64,000 bases of DNA from Pseudomonas poae (GCA_028869255.1 CP110972.1:5990001-6054000); one strand, 5' to 3'; positions 47,989 to 58,609 are shown, counted from the stretch's first letter. Notes: generated by a model from the sequence alone, not told the origin. Translations and numbers: made by a program.

Positions 47989-48537
47989 TTGGACGTCGGC
48001 GAACGACTGCAATCCATCCGTAAACTGAAGGGTCTTTCCCAGCGCGAGCTCGCCAAGCGTGCGGGTGTCACCAACAGCACCATTTCGATGATCGAAAAAA
48101 ACAGTGTCAGCCCCTCGATCAGCTCCTTGCGCAAGGTGCTGGGCGGCATCCCGATGTCGATGGTCGAGTTCTTTTCCGAGGAGATCCTCCAGGAAATACC
48201 GACCCAGATCGTCTATAAAGCCAATGAGCTTATCGATATCTCTGACGGCGCCGTCACCATGAAACTGGTAGGCCGGGCGCACCCCAGCCGGGCGATCGCG
48301 TTTCTTAACGAGATCTACCCGCCGGGCGCCGATACGGGCGAAGAAATGCTCACCCACGAAGGCGAGGAAACCGGGATTCTGGTGGAAGGCCGCCTGGAGT
48401 TGGTGGTCGGTCTTGAAACTTTTGTGCTCGAAGCCGGCGATAGCTACTACTTTGAAAGCACCAAGCCGCATCGTTTTCGCAATCCGTTCGACGTGCCGGC
48501 GCGACTAATCAGCGCAGCCACACCCGCGAACTTTTAA
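47989..48537 (+). CDS. pauR: XRE-family regulator with C-terminal cupin, PauR-like
   Basis: 182 residues. The start is TTG 47989, with a perfect AGGAGG 8 bases upstream (47975-47980); no ATG fits. HTH_3 domain at ~5-60 (LSQRELAKRAGVTNSTISMIEKNSVSPSISSLRKVL) and a cupin barrel at ~105-180 (PPGADTGEEMLTHEGEETGILVEGRLEL; GDSYYFESTKPHRFRNP). The P. aeruginosa gene at this place (after dadX) is PauR, repressor of putrescine/cadaverine catabolism including kauB. I call it PauR by synteny and domain layout. Confidence 0.82.
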   Translation: MDVGERLQSIRKLKGLSQRELAKRAGVTNSTISMIEKNSVSPSISSLRKVLGGIPMSMVEFFSEEILQEIPTQIVYKANELIDISDGAVTMKLVGRAHPSRAIAFLNEIYPPGADTGEEMLTHEGEETGILVEGRLELVVGLETFVLEAGDSYYFESTKPHRFRNPFDVPARLISAATPANF

Positions 48538-48706
48538 CAAAAGAGGCGTCCTGCCAGCGTTGCAGAGACACCCGTAGCTGTATCCGTGAGGCTTAATCTC
48601 CCTTTATTTAATAGGGTTGTTTCGGCCGCACGGGCTAACCGTTATACTTTCGCCGCCTGCGAAACCGTGGCCGCAGGCGTGAATAGCCACCATTGAGGGT
48701 GAACGC

Positions 48707-49147
48707 GTGAACCTAATTATGAAAATGCTGGCTGCACCAGCAATAGTATTGGCCCTGTCAGGCTGTGGGCAAAAAGCTGAGCCACCTGTCAGTAAAGCCA
48801 GCAGCGACGTAGTTGCCGAGCGTCTGGACCCAGTGGGAAAAGTCTGCGTTCAGGGTGAAGAATGCAAGGGCATGGAAGTGGCAGTCGCCTCCGGTGGAGG
48901 CGCTGCGAAAACGCCGGATGAAATCATCGCCAAGCACTGCAACGCGTGCCACGGTACCGGCCTGTTGGGCGCGCCGAAAATCGGCGACACCGCCGCCTGG
49001 AAAGAGCGCGCCGACCACCAGGGCGGCCTCGACGGCATCCTGGCCAAGGCGATCACCGGTATCAACGCCATGCCACCCAAAGGCACCTGCGCGGATTGCT
49101 CGGATGACGACCTGAAAGGTGCGATCAAGAAGATGTCCGGCTTGTAA
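48707..49147 (+). CDS. Cytochrome c5 (class I c-type, lipoprotein signal)
   Basis: 146 residues from GTG 48707 (or 142 from ATG 48719). The signal ends LAAPAIVLALSGC, a lipobox, so it may be lipid-anchored. Heme motif CNACHGTG near residue 78, and CADCSD near 126, the disulfide pair typical of c5. The methionine ligand is in INAMPPKG. c5-type cytochromes feed electrons to periplasmic oxidases or nitrite reduction. A candidate -10 TATACT at 48643. Terminator follows at 49164. Confidence 0.92.
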   Translation: MNLIMKMLAAPAIVLALSGCGQKAEPPVSKASSDVVAERLDPVGKVCVQGEECKGMEVAVASGGGAAKTPDEIIAKHCNACHGTGLLGAPKIGDTAAWKERADHQGGLDGILAKAITGINAMPPKGTCADCSDDDLKGAIKKMSGL

Positions 49148-49163
49148 CCCGCCGACCTTCGCC

Positions 49164-49191
49164 AAAAATGCCGCTTGCGAGCGGCTTTTTT
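49164..49191 (+). terminator. Intrinsic terminator after cytochrome c5
   Basis: AAAAATGCCGCT-TGCG-AGCGGCTTTTTTG: 6-bp GC stem GCCGCT/AGCGGC followed by six Ts, 17 bases after the stop. Confidence 0.85.
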
Positions 49192-49284
49192 GTGCCGCGG
49201 ATTTGGCTTTCGAGGCTGTTCATTGCAGCAAAGACCCGGCAAGCTCGGTCCAACCCCTAATCATGGAATGTTCAGGAGGGTCGG

Positions 49285-51207
49285 ATGGTGCAGTTGTGTT
49301 CAATCGAGCAAGCAGTTGACGACGTACTGGCACGGTTGCCGGCGCATATCCACATGGGCATGCCCCTGGGGCTGGGCAAGCCGAACCTGTTTGCCAATGC
49401 GTTGTACCGGCGCATTGCCAAGTTGCCGGAGCGCTCGCTGACGATCTACACCGCGCTCAGCCTGGGTCGCCCGACCCTGGGCGACGGTTTGCAAAAACGC
49501 TTTCTCGAACCCTTTATCGAGCGTGTGTTTGGCGACTATCCCGAGCTGGACTTCCTCACCGACCTGCACAAGGACAGCCTGCCGAAAAATATCCACGTGC
49601 AGCAGTTCTTCATGCAGCCCGGCAGCCTGCTTCACAGCACGTCGGCGCAGCAGGATTACGTGAGCAGCAACTACAGCCATGCCGCCCGGGATATCAATGC
49701 CGCCGGCCTGAACCTGGTGGCGCAGCTGGTGGCCAGCAGCGCCGAACATCCCGACCGCCTGAGCCTGAGCTGCAACCCCGATATCACCCTCGACCTGCTG
49801 CCGATGATCGCCAAGCGCCGTGAGGCGGGGGAAACCATCCTGGTGGTCGGCCAGGTCCACAGTGACTTGCCCTACATGCCCGGCGACGCCGAGTTGGGCA
49901 TGGATGAATTTGATTACCTGCTCGATGCAAAGGACAGCACCACGCTGTTCTCCACGCCGAACATGCCGGTGGGTTTCCAGGATCACTTTATCGGTTTGCA
50001 TGCCAGCACCCTGGTGCGCGATGGCGGCACCTTGCAGATCGGTATCGGCTCGATGGGCGACGCGCTGACGGCTGCGTTGCTGGCGCGCCAGGCGGATAAC
50101 GAGGCTTATCGCCTGCTGCTGACGGACCTGGATGTGTACCAGTGGGCGCCGCTGATCAGCCGTGAAGGTGGCGTCGATCCTTTCGGCCGCGGCCTGTACG
50201 GCTGCAGCGAAATGTTCGTCAACGGTTTGCTGGTGCTGGCGGACGCCGGAATTGTGCGACGCAAGGTGTACCCGGACGTGGCGACCCAGGAACAGGCCAA
50301 CGCCGGGCTTATCGATGATACCGCGCAGCCCGATGGCATTTCGATCCACGGCGGTTTTTTCCTGGGGCCGCGTAGTTTTTACCAACGCTTGCAGGAAATG
50401 ACCCACGCCAAGCGTCTTGAATTCAACATGACGCGCATCAGCTACATCAACGAGCTGTACGGCCAGGAAGAACTCAAACGCCTGCAGCGCCTGGACGCAC
50501 GCTTTATCAACAGCGCGATCATGGTGACGTTGCTCGGCGCCGGTGTGGCCGACCAGTTGGAAGATGGCCGGGTGCTCAGTGGCGTGGGCGGCCAGTACAA
50601 CTTCGTGGCCCAGGGGCATGCGCTGGAGGGCGCGCGTTCGATCCTGATCCTGCGCAGCTGGCGCGAGTCGGCGGGTGAAGTCAGTTCCAATATCGTGTGG
50701 GAATACGGCCACTGCACAATTCCTCGGCACCTGCGGGATATTGTCATTACCGAGTACGGCATTGCCGATTTGCGTGGCCAGACGGATGCCAAGGTGATCG
50801 AGGCGTTACTCAATATCACCGACTCAAGGTTCCAGGGCGATTTGATCGAGCAGGCGCAAAAGGCCGGCAAGTTATCCAAGGATTTCAAGCTGGACCCGCG
50901 CTTTGCAGACAATACGCCGGAGCGGTTACAGGGTATTCAAGCGCGCCATCGCCGGTTGTTCCCGGAGTATCCGCTGGGCACGGACTTCACGGATGAAGAG
51001 CGGGATCTGTTGCGGGCGTTGAACTGGCTCAAGAGCAAATTCAAGCTGACGGAGATTCTGGAGTTGGGCAAGGCAGCGTTGGACGCACCGGAGCCGGAGG
51101 CGTTTCCAGAGCATTTGAAGCGGATGCGGTTGGATAAGCCGCAGGGGCTGAAAGAGGATCTGTATCAGCGTTTATTGCTCGCGGGCCTACAGGCCACCGC
51201 GCACTGA
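49285..51207 (+). CDS. Acetyl-CoA hydrolase/transferase family protein
   Basis: 640 residues. Two-domain CoA-transferase family I fold: HIHMGMPLGLGKPNLFANALYRR near the N-terminus, GTLQIGIGSMGDALTAALL in the middle, and the C-terminal AcetylCoA_hyd_C segment (GLYGCSEMFVNGLLVLADAG, SGVGGQYNFVAQG, PRHLRDIVITEYGIADLRG). Members transfer CoA between acetate/succinate or hydrolyse acyl-CoA; the glutamate in ITEYGIADLRG is the conserved region. Its size, larger than yeast Ach1, is typical of a Pseudomonas clade of unknown substrate. AGGAGG site precedes ATG 49285. Confidence 0.87.
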   Translation: MVQLCSIEQAVDDVLARLPAHIHMGMPLGLGKPNLFANALYRRIAKLPERSLTIYTALSLGRPTLGDGLQKRFLEPFIERVFGDYPELDFLTDLHKDSLPKNIHVQQFFMQPGSLLHSTSAQQDYVSSNYSHAARDINAAGLNLVAQLVASSAEHPDRLSLSCNPDITLDLLPMIAKRREAGETILVVGQVHSDLPYMPGDAELGMDEFDYLLDAKDSTTLFSTPNMPVGFQDHFIGLHASTLVRDGGTLQIGIGSMGDALTAALLARQADNEAYRLLLTDLDVYQWAPLISREGGVDPFGRGLYGCSEMFVNGLLVLADAGIVRRKVYPDVATQEQANAGLIDDTAQPDGISIHGGFFLGPRSFYQRLQEMTHAKRLEFNMTRISYINELYGQEELKRLQRLDARFINSAIMVTLLGAGVADQLEDGRVLSGVGGQYNFVAQGHALEGARSILILRSWRESAGEVSSNIVWEYGHCTIPRHLRDIVITEYGIADLRGQTDAKVIEALLNITDSRFQGDLIEQAQKAGKLSKDFKLDPRFADNTPERLQGIQARHRRLFPEYPLGTDFTDEERDLLRALNWLKSKFKLTEILELGKAALDAPEPEAFPEHLKRMRLDKPQGLKEDLYQRLLLAGLQATAH

Positions 51208-51223
51208 CAAACTCCAAAATCAT

Positions 51224-51251
51224 TGTGGGAGCTGGCAAGCCAGCTCCCACA
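51224..51251. repeat. Single compact REP palindrome
   Basis: TGTGGGAGCTGG-CAAG-CCAGCTCCCACA, a perfect 12-bp stem with a 4-base loop. It appears to be a doublet whose spacer was lost. Between the convergent acyl-CoA and xpt genes, 16 and 8 bases from their stops, where it can also act as a terminator stem. Confidence 0.8.
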
Positions 51252-51259
51252 TTTAGTGA

Positions 51260-51844
<585 letters not shown>

Positions 51845-51890
51845 CTAATGGCGCGTTGTGCGCCGAAAGTAGATTAAAAAGTAGTCGATT

Positions 51891-53900
51891 CTAGCGTTTT
51901 AACATCGCGCGTATATCCGCCAGTGCGGTGTTGCCGCGAACGGCCTTGACCTCGGTCGGGGTGTCATCATTGCCTTCCCAGGCCAGGTCGTCCGGCGGCA
52001 GCTCATCCAGGAACCGGCTGGGGGCGCAATCTATGATCTCGCCGTATTGCTTGCGCTTGGCGGCAAAGGTGAAGGCCAGGGTCTGACGCGCACGGGTAAT
52101 GCCCACGTAGGCCAGGCGCCGTTCTTCTTCGATGGTGTCGGCTTCGATACTGGAGCGGTGCGGGAGGATTTCCTCTTCCATGCCCATGATGAACACGTAG
52201 GGGAATTCCAGGCCCTTGGACGCATGCAAGGTCATCATTTGCACCCCTTCGGCGCCGTCTTCCTCTTCCTGCTGGCGCTCGAGCATGTCGCGCAGCACCA
52301 GCTTGCCGATGGCGTCTTCGACGGTCATTTCGCCGTCTTCGTCTTTTTCCAGGGTGTTCTTCAGCGCTTCGATCAGGAACCAGACGTTGCCCATGCGGTA
52401 ATCCGCGGCCTTGTCGCTGGAGCTGTTGGTGCGCAGCCAGTTTTCATAGTCGATGTCCATGACCATGCTGCGCAGGGCGCTGATCGGGTCTTCACCGGCG
52501 CATTGCTCGCGCACCTTGTCCATAAAGCGCTTGAAACGCGACAGGCGATCGGTGAAACGCGTGTCCAGATGCTCACCCAGGCCGATTTCATCGGTGGCGG
52601 CGTACATCGAGATTTTGCGTTCGGTGGCGTAGTTGCCGAGCTTTTCCAGGGTAGTCGAACCGATTTCCCGGCGTGGGACGTTGATCACACGCAGGAAGGC
52701 GTTGTCGTCATCCGGGTTTACAATCAGCCGGAAGTAGGCCATCAGGTCTTTCACTTCCTGGCGTCCGAAAAAGCTGTTGCCCCCGGACAGGCGATAGGGA
52801 ATCTGGTGGTGCTGCAGCTTCAGCTCGATCAACTTGGCCTGGTAGTTACCGCGATACAGGATCGCAAAGTCGCTGTAGGGCCGGTCGGTACGCAAGTGCA
52901 GCGTGAGCAATTCGACGGCCACGCGCTCGGCTTCGGCGTCTTCGTTGCGGCAGCGGATCACGCGGATCTCATCGCCGTGGCCCATCTCACTCCACAGCTG
53001 TTTTTCAAACTCGTGGGGGTTGTTCGAAATCAGCACGTTGGCGCAACGCAGGATGCGGCTGGTGGAGCGGTAGTTTTGCTCCAGCATCACCACCTTCAGG
53101 GACGGGTAGTCGTCCTTGAGCAGCATCAGGTTTTCCGGGCGGGCGCCGCGCCAGGCATAGATCGACTGGTCATCGTCGCCCACCACGGTGAACTGGTTCC
53201 GCTTGCCGATCAGCAGCTTCACCAGCAGGTATTGGCTGGCGTTGGTGTCCTGGTATTCGTCCACCAGCAAGTAGCGGACTTTGTTCTGCCACTTTTCAAG
53301 GATGTCGGCGTGTTCCTGGAACAGCTTTACCGGCAGCAGGATCAGGTCGTCGAAGTCCACCGCGTTGAACGCCTTGAGCGTGCGCTGGTAGTGGGTGTAG
53401 ACGATGGCGGCGGTTTGTTCCTTGGGGTTGCGTGCGGCTTCCAGGGCTTCGGCGGGCAGGATCAGGTCGTTTTTCCACGAGCCGATCATGTTCTTGATCT
53501 CGTCGACGCCGTCGTCGCCCGCGTATTCCTTTTGCATGATGTCGGTCATCAGCGCCTTGACGTCAGTCTCGTCAAAGATCGAGAAGCCCGGCTTGTAGCC
53601 CAGCCGCACATGCTCCTTGCGGATGATGTTCAGCCCCAGGTTGTGGAAGGTACACACAGTGAGGCCACGCCCTTCGCCACCCTTGAGCAGGGTGCCGACA
53701 CGCTCTTTCATTTCCCGCGCCGCCTTGTTGGTAAAGGTCATGGCGACGATGTACTGGGCGCGGATGCCGCAGCTCTGGATCAGGTGCGCGATCTTGCGGG
53801 TGATCACGCTGGTCTTGCCGGAGCCTGCACCGGCGAGCACCAATAGAGGGCCGCCGACGTAGTTCACGGCTTCTTGCTGCCGGGGATTGAGTCGGGACAT
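51891..53900 (-). CDS. rep: ATP-dependent DNA helicase Rep
   Basis: 669-residue UvrD/Rep-family helicase. Walker A LAGAGSGKTSVI near residue 25, DEYQDTNASQ (motif II), VGDDDQSIYAWRGA (III), LEQNYRST (IV), MTLHASKGLEF (V) and AYVGITRARQTL (VI) are all intact. It removes proteins ahead of the replication fork and restarts forks. Its length and MSRLNPRQQEAVNYVGGPLLV start match Rep. Confidence 0.95.
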   Translation of the reverse strand: MSRLNPRQQEAVNYVGGPLLVLAGAGSGKTSVITRKIAHLIQSCGIRAQYIVAMTFTNKAAREMKERVGTLLKGGEGRGLTVCTFHNLGLNIIRKEHVRLGYKPGFSIFDETDVKALMTDIMQKEYAGDDGVDEIKNMIGSWKNDLILPAEALEAARNPKEQTAAIVYTHYQRTLKAFNAVDFDDLILLPVKLFQEHADILEKWQNKVRYLLVDEYQDTNASQYLLVKLLIGKRNQFTVVGDDDQSIYAWRGARPENLMLLKDDYPSLKVVMLEQNYRSTSRILRCANVLISNNPHEFEKQLWSEMGHGDEIRVIRCRNEDAEAERVAVELLTLHLRTDRPYSDFAILYRGNYQAKLIELKLQHHQIPYRLSGGNSFFGRQEVKDLMAYFRLIVNPDDDNAFLRVINVPRREIGSTTLEKLGNYATERKISMYAATDEIGLGEHLDTRFTDRLSRFKRFMDKVREQCAGEDPISALRSMVMDIDYENWLRTNSSSDKAADYRMGNVWFLIEALKNTLEKDEDGEMTVEDAIGKLVLRDMLERQQEEEDGAEGVQMMTLHASKGLEFPYVFIMGMEEEILPHRSSIEADTIEEERRLAYVGITRARQTLAFTFAAKRKQYGEIIDCAPSRFLDELPPDDLAWEGNDDTPTEVKAVRGNTALADIRAMLKR

Positions 53901-54168
53901 ACAGAGTTCAGGGAGTCATTGTTCAAAAGGGCGGGCATTTTAACAGGCTGGCAGGATTCTGCTCTGTCAGAACGACAGTGTGACGTACCGCTCGATCTAA
54001 ATTTGCCGGTTTTGCTACTTTGCCGCAGGATGTCCGGGCTTCTCGTAATTAAAGCTGAGCTAAATGCTTACAGCCAGCGTATTTGATAACCCCTATCATT
54101 GGTGATTATCAGGCCGCACGTCATAATGCCCGCCGCCACCGATATTTTGCAGAGTCTAGGGAGCTAGC

Positions 54169-55833
54169 TTGTCTACGCCTGTCGAACCCTTGCGTTTGCT
54201 GCTGCTGGCCGATACGCCTGAGTGGGCAGCGTTGTTGCGCGAGTGCCTGGCGCCGATGGGCGATGGGGCTGTGCTGATCAGCGCACCAAACTGGGAATCC
54301 GTAAGTCGTCTGTTCGATGATGACCACAGCGCGGTGCTATTGACCATACCCAGCCTGCAACCCGGGCCTGGCCGGTGCAGTTTGCCGTGCGTGTTGCTGT
54401 TGGAGCAGGAACCGCTGGTTTCTCCGCTGGGCGTCAGTGATTGGCTGGTCCGGGATGTTCTGGACGCTGATACCCTACGCCGTTGCCTGCGCCATGTGCG
54501 TGAACGCGGCGTGTTGGAAAACACCCTGCAGCGCCTCGCCGAGCAGGACCCGTTGACCGGTATCGCCAACCGCCAGGGCTTCCAGACCCTGCTGACGGCG
54601 CGGCTGGCCGAGAATGACGGGCGTGGCGTGGCCCTCGGCCATCTGGACCTCGACAATTTTCGTCACGCCAATGACGCCCTCGGCCACCAGGCCGGCGACC
54701 GGCTGATCCTGCAAGTGGTCTCGCGGCTCAAGAGCCAGCTTGAGGCCGGGGACCAACTGGCGCGCCTGGGCAGCGACGAATTCGCCTTGCTGATCGACAC
54801 CCGCCGTGCACCCCAGCGTGCCGAGTGGATGGCCGAGCGCATCACCGAAGTGATGTCCGAACCCTACTGGGTCGATGGCGAAAGCCTGCTGATCGGCTGT
54901 AGCCTGGGGGTGGCGCATGCCCGCGCCCGCGCCGGCGCTGACCCGCTGATGTGGCACGCGCATATCGCCATGCAGCAAGCCAAAAGCACCCAGGGCTGCA
55001 CCTTTCATATCTTCAACGAGCGCATCAACCGCAACGCACGCAGCCTGGCCGACCTGGAAAGCGAGCTGCGCCGCGCCTTGCGCCGTGATGAGCTGGAGCT
55101 GCATTACCAGCCGCGCCTGGACCTGGATGACGGGCATATCGTCGGCCTGGAAGCCCTGGTGCGCTGGCGCCATGGCGAGCGCGGCCTGTTGCCGCCCAGT
55201 GAGTTCGTGCCCCTGGCCGAACAGAGTGGCCTGATCGTGCCGCTGGGTTACTGGGTGATTTCCCGGGCCCTGCGCGATATGCAGGACCTGCGCGAGCGCG
55301 GCTTGCCGCCGTTGCATATGGCGGTCAATTTGTCGTTCCGTCAGTTCCAGGACAGCCAACTGCTCTCGACACTGAGTCGGCTGATTGCCGAGCGGGGTGT
55401 GGAAGCGCAATGGCTGGAGTTCGAACTCACCGAAACCGCCGTGATGCGCCGCAGTGACCTGGTCAAGCAGACCATGGACGCCCTTGGCCGTTTGGGTGTG
55501 CGGTTTTCCCTGGATGACTTTGGCACTGGTTTTTCGTCGTTCGTGCACCTCAACAGCCTGCCGATCGCCTTGTTGAAGATCGACAAGAGTTTTGTCGGCG
55601 GCATGGAGGAGCGCGAGGAGAACCGCAAACTGGTGCACGCCATGATCAACCTGGCGCACAACCTCAACCTGGAAGTGGTGGCCGAAGGCGTAGAAACGCC
55701 TGAGCAACTGGCGCTGTTGCGCTTGTTCGGCTGCGACCAGGCCCAGGGTTACCTGATCAGCAAGCCGTTGCCGTTGCCGGAGTTGGTGGAGTACCTGACG
55801 TTCGGCAAAAGCCAGCAGGTGCTATTGGGTTGA
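54169..55833 (+). CDS. proE: EAL phosphodiesterase with degenerate GGDEF, ProE-like
   Basis: 554 residues from TTG 54169 (AGGGAG five bases upstream). Residues ~1-120 form a receiver-like N-terminus. A GGDEF domain follows, but the active loop reads GSDEF near residue 201 and the RxxD inhibitory motif is absent (EAGD), so no cyclase activity is expected. The EAL domain is complete: VGLEALVRW near 326, NLSFRQF, ELTETAVM, LDDFGTGFSS, KIDKSFV, VVAEGVET, QGYLISKPLP. It should hydrolyse c-di-GMP. The P. aeruginosa gene at this position, ProE (PA5295), is a potent phosphodiesterase. Divergent from rep. Confidence 0.9.
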   Translation: MSTPVEPLRLLLLADTPEWAALLRECLAPMGDGAVLISAPNWESVSRLFDDDHSAVLLTIPSLQPGPGRCSLPCVLLLEQEPLVSPLGVSDWLVRDVLDADTLRRCLRHVRERGVLENTLQRLAEQDPLTGIANRQGFQTLLTARLAENDGRGVALGHLDLDNFRHANDALGHQAGDRLILQVVSRLKSQLEAGDQLARLGSDEFALLIDTRRAPQRAEWMAERITEVMSEPYWVDGESLLIGCSLGVAHARARAGADPLMWHAHIAMQQAKSTQGCTFHIFNERINRNARSLADLESELRRALRRDELELHYQPRLDLDDGHIVGLEALVRWRHGERGLLPPSEFVPLAEQSGLIVPLGYWVISRALRDMQDLRERGLPPLHMAVNLSFRQFQDSQLLSTLSRLIAERGVEAQWLEFELTETAVMRRSDLVKQTMDALGRLGVRFSLDDFGTGFSSFVHLNSLPIALLKIDKSFVGGMEEREENRKLVHAMINLAHNLNLEVVAEGVETPEQLALLRLFGCDQAQGYLISKPLPLPELVEYLTFGKSQQVLLG

Positions 55834-55851
55834 ACTGCGAACCCGATCAAC

Positions 55852-55938
55852 TGTGGGAGCTGGCTTGCCTGCGATAGCATCACCTCGCAGTGTTTGATGT
55901 ACCGAGGCGTCTGCAGCGCAGGCAAGCCAGCTCCCACA
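55852..55938. repeat. REP doublet, GCTGGCTTGCCTGCG family
   Basis: Inverted 22-base arms, TGTGGGAGCTGGCTTGCCTG... at 55852-55873 and complement ending TCCCACA at 55938, with a 43-base spacer. Placed between the convergent proE and MATE genes. Confidence 0.8.
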
Positions 55939-55955
55939 TTGACCGGGTACCTTCT

Positions 55956-57359
55956 TCAATCCGGCTGGGCAGCCTGCAAATTGCTGTAGGTATGCGGCTC
56001 CTGGCGAATCATCCGCTTCATTTTCGCCTCAAACGCCCAAGTCAGGCTGACCGCCGCACAGGCCAGGCCCAGCGCCAAACCCCACCACACACCGGTCGGC
56101 CCCCAGCCCAAGGTGAAGGCCATCAGCCAGGCGGATGGGGCACCGATCAGCCAATAACAACCGAGCCCCACCAGAAAAGTGGTCTTGGCATCCTTGAGCC
56201 CTCGAATGCAGCCCATGGCGATGGTTTGCACGCCGTCGAACAGTTCGAACCAGGCCGCCACGGCCAGCAGGCTGACCGCCAGCACAATCACATCGTGAAA
56301 TGCCGGGTCGTTATGGTCGAGGAACAGTCCGATCAAAGGGTCGGAAAACAGCCACAGCACCGCGGCAAAACCCAACATCACCGCTGCACCAAAGCCTATG
56401 CCGACGCGCCCAGCCAGGCGCGCCTGCAACAACTGCCCGCCGCCGTAATGCTGGCCGATGCGCATGGTCACCGCGTAGGACATCCCCGCCGGCACCATAA
56501 ACGCCACCGACACGATTTGCAGTGCGATCTGATGCGCGGCCAATTGCGTGCTGCCCATAGTGCCCATGCACAGCGCCGCGAAGGCAAACAAACCGACTTC
56601 CACCGCATAGGTGCCGCCAATCGGCAGGCCCAGGCGCCACAACTCGCGCAAATACTGGGTGTTGAGGCGTAGCAGGCCGGTGCTCAGCGGGTAGGCGGCG
56701 TAGGCGCGGTTGCGGTGGATGTACCACATCAGCGCCAGGGCCATGCCATTGGCGACGACGGCCGTCACCAGGCCAATGCCCATCAGGCCGAGTTTCGGCA
56801 GGCCGAACATGCCTTCGATCAACGCATGGTTGAGCAGGTAGTTGGCCACCGCGCCGCCGAGGCTGATGACCATTACCGGCTGCGCCTTGCCAATCGCGCT
56901 GGTGAAGCCACGCAGGGCCATGAAGCTCAGGAAACCCGGCAGGGCGAACGGCAGAATCGTCAGGAACTGCCCCGCCGAGTGCACGTTGGTTTCGGTCTGG
57001 CCAAACAGCAGCAGCAGCGGTTTGAGATTCCACAGCAGCAACCCGGCCACCAGGGCCATCAGCCAGGCGAGCCACAGCCCGGCCTGGGTCAGGCGAGTGG
57101 CGCCTTCGATATCGCCCGCGCCATGACGGATCGCGACCAAGGTGCCCACCGCGGCAATTACGCCGATGCAAAAAATCGACACAAAGGAATAGCTGGCCGC
57201 GCCCAGCCCGCCACCAGCCAGGGCTTCGGGGCTCAAGCGCGCCATCATCAGGGTGTCGGTCAACACCATCAGCATGTGCGCCAACTGTGAGGCAATCAAC
57301 GGCCCTGACAGCCGCAGAATGGCCCAGAGTTCGGTACGTGCCGGATGCTGCATGATCAT
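55956..57359 (-). CDS. MATE-family multidrug efflux transporter
   Basis: 467 residues from ATG 57359 (an alternative ATG at 57353; TTG at 57368 adds three residues). Twelve TM segments in two halves: ILRLSGPLIASQLAHMLMVLTDTLMMARLS at the start, then LGLPIGGTYAVEVGLFAFAALCMG opening the second half. Family position near NorM/PmpM-type sodium or proton antiporters, which export cationic drugs. Divergent from the LysR regulator with 152 bases between starts. Confidence 0.9.
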   Translation of the reverse strand: MIMQHPARTELWAILRLSGPLIASQLAHMLMVLTDTLMMARLSPEALAGGGLGAASYSFVSIFCIGVIAAVGTLVAIRHGAGDIEGATRLTQAGLWLAWLMALVAGLLLWNLKPLLLLFGQTETNVHSAGQFLTILPFALPGFLSFMALRGFTSAIGKAQPVMVISLGGAVANYLLNHALIEGMFGLPKLGLMGIGLVTAVVANGMALALMWYIHRNRAYAAYPLSTGLLRLNTQYLRELWRLGLPIGGTYAVEVGLFAFAALCMGTMGSTQLAAHQIALQIVSVAFMVPAGMSYAVTMRIGQHYGGGQLLQARLAGRVGIGFGAAVMLGFAAVLWLFSDPLIGLFLDHNDPAFHDVIVLAVSLLAVAAWFELFDGVQTIAMGCIRGLKDAKTTFLVGLGCYWLIGAPSAWLMAFTLGWGPTGVWWGLALGLACAAVSLTWAFEAKMKRMIRQEPHTYSNLQAAQPD

Positions 57360-57511
57360 CACACTCAAAAAGTCAGAGGGTTGGGGGAGGGTTGATTCTC
57401 GGCGCTTTCAGTCCATTGCACAAAAGGATAAAAGCGATCGCTCGCATGATTAAAACTCATGCCTGTTGGATTCTGATAGGGTTTCAAAATTGCGCTGTCG
57501 GAGCTTTCCCA

Positions 57512-58431
57512 ATGTCCCGTCGTCTTCCTCCTTTGTATGCCTTGCGCGCCTTTGAGGCGGCTTCCCGGCACAACTCGTTCACCCGTGCGGCAGAAGAGTT
57601 GTCGATTACCCAAAGTGCGGTCAGCCGGCATATCCGCACGCTTGAAGAGCATTTCGCCTGCCGCCTGTTCCAGCGCAGCGGGCGCAACCTGCAACTCACC
57701 GAAGCGGCGCGCCTGCTGTTGCCCGGCGTGCGCGAGGGCTTTGCCGCGTTGGAGCGGGCCTGCCATACCCTGAACGCCGAAGATGACATCCTGCGTATGA
57801 AAGCGCCGTCGACCCTGACCATGCGTTGGCTGTTGGCGCGCCTCAGCCGCTTTCGGCATCTGCAGCCGGGCAATGAGGTGCAACTGACCAGCGCCTGGAT
57901 GAACGTGGACGAGGTGGACTTCAATCAGGAGCCTTTCGACTGCGCGGTGCTGCTGAGCTACGGGCATTTCCCCGCTGACTGGGAAGCCTGCTACCTGTTC
58001 CCCGAACTATTGATTCCCGTCGGCGCGCCCAACCTGCTGGAAGATGGGCCATGGGATGTCTCGCGGCTGGCCACCGCCGAATTGCTGCACCCCACGCCCG
58101 ACCGGCGGGACTGGCGCAATTGGCTGGAGCGTATGGGGCTGTCCTCTCAGGTATCGCTCAAGGGCGGGCAGGTCTTCGACACCCTTGAGCTGGGCATGAT
58201 CGCCGCTGCGCGGGGTACGGCGTGTCCATGGGCGATTTGCTGATGGTCGCTGAAGACGTGGCCCAGGGTCGCTTGAGCCTGCCGTGGCCTACTGCTGTGG
58301 CCAGCGGGGAAAGTTATTACCTGGTATGGCCGAAAACCCGTCCCGGTGGCGAGCGTCTGCGACGCTTGGCGGATTTCCTCCAGGGCGAGGTGCAAGCGAT
58401 GGTGTTGCCTGCGGTAGAACGCCTGGATTGA
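57512..58431 (+). CDS. LysR-family transcription regulator, GcvA-like (one-base frameshift)
   Basis: ATG 57512 begins MSRRLPPLYALRAFEAASRHN with the HTH FTRAAEELSITQSAVSRHIRTLEEHF. The frame stops at 58243, but a one-base gap in the G-run 58212-58215 restores ARGYGVSMGDLLMVAEDVAQG and the normal end at 58431, about 306 residues. The GcvA-type C-terminus (ASGESYYLVWPKT) is then complete. It diverges from the MATE gene, which is a natural candidate target. Error or real mutation cannot be separated here. Confidence 0.87.
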
Positions 58432-58609
58432 AGGGTTTGAGGTGCTGGTGCGCAAGCGTTTGCGCGAAGCCCCTGTGAATTGCTCAAGTATTAGCTCCGC
58501 CCGCCGAAGTAGGGGTGTTGGGACCATCGTGCTCCAACGTTTCCTACCAGATAATTTGCCGAGCAGCGCTATGAGATCAGGATGATCCTGGCCTCGGTCA
58601 GGAGCCTTC

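Noticed and set aside
54001..54168. Small RNA gene in the rep-proE gap
   Set aside because: AT-rich but with no terminator hairpin or conserved promoter that I can identify.
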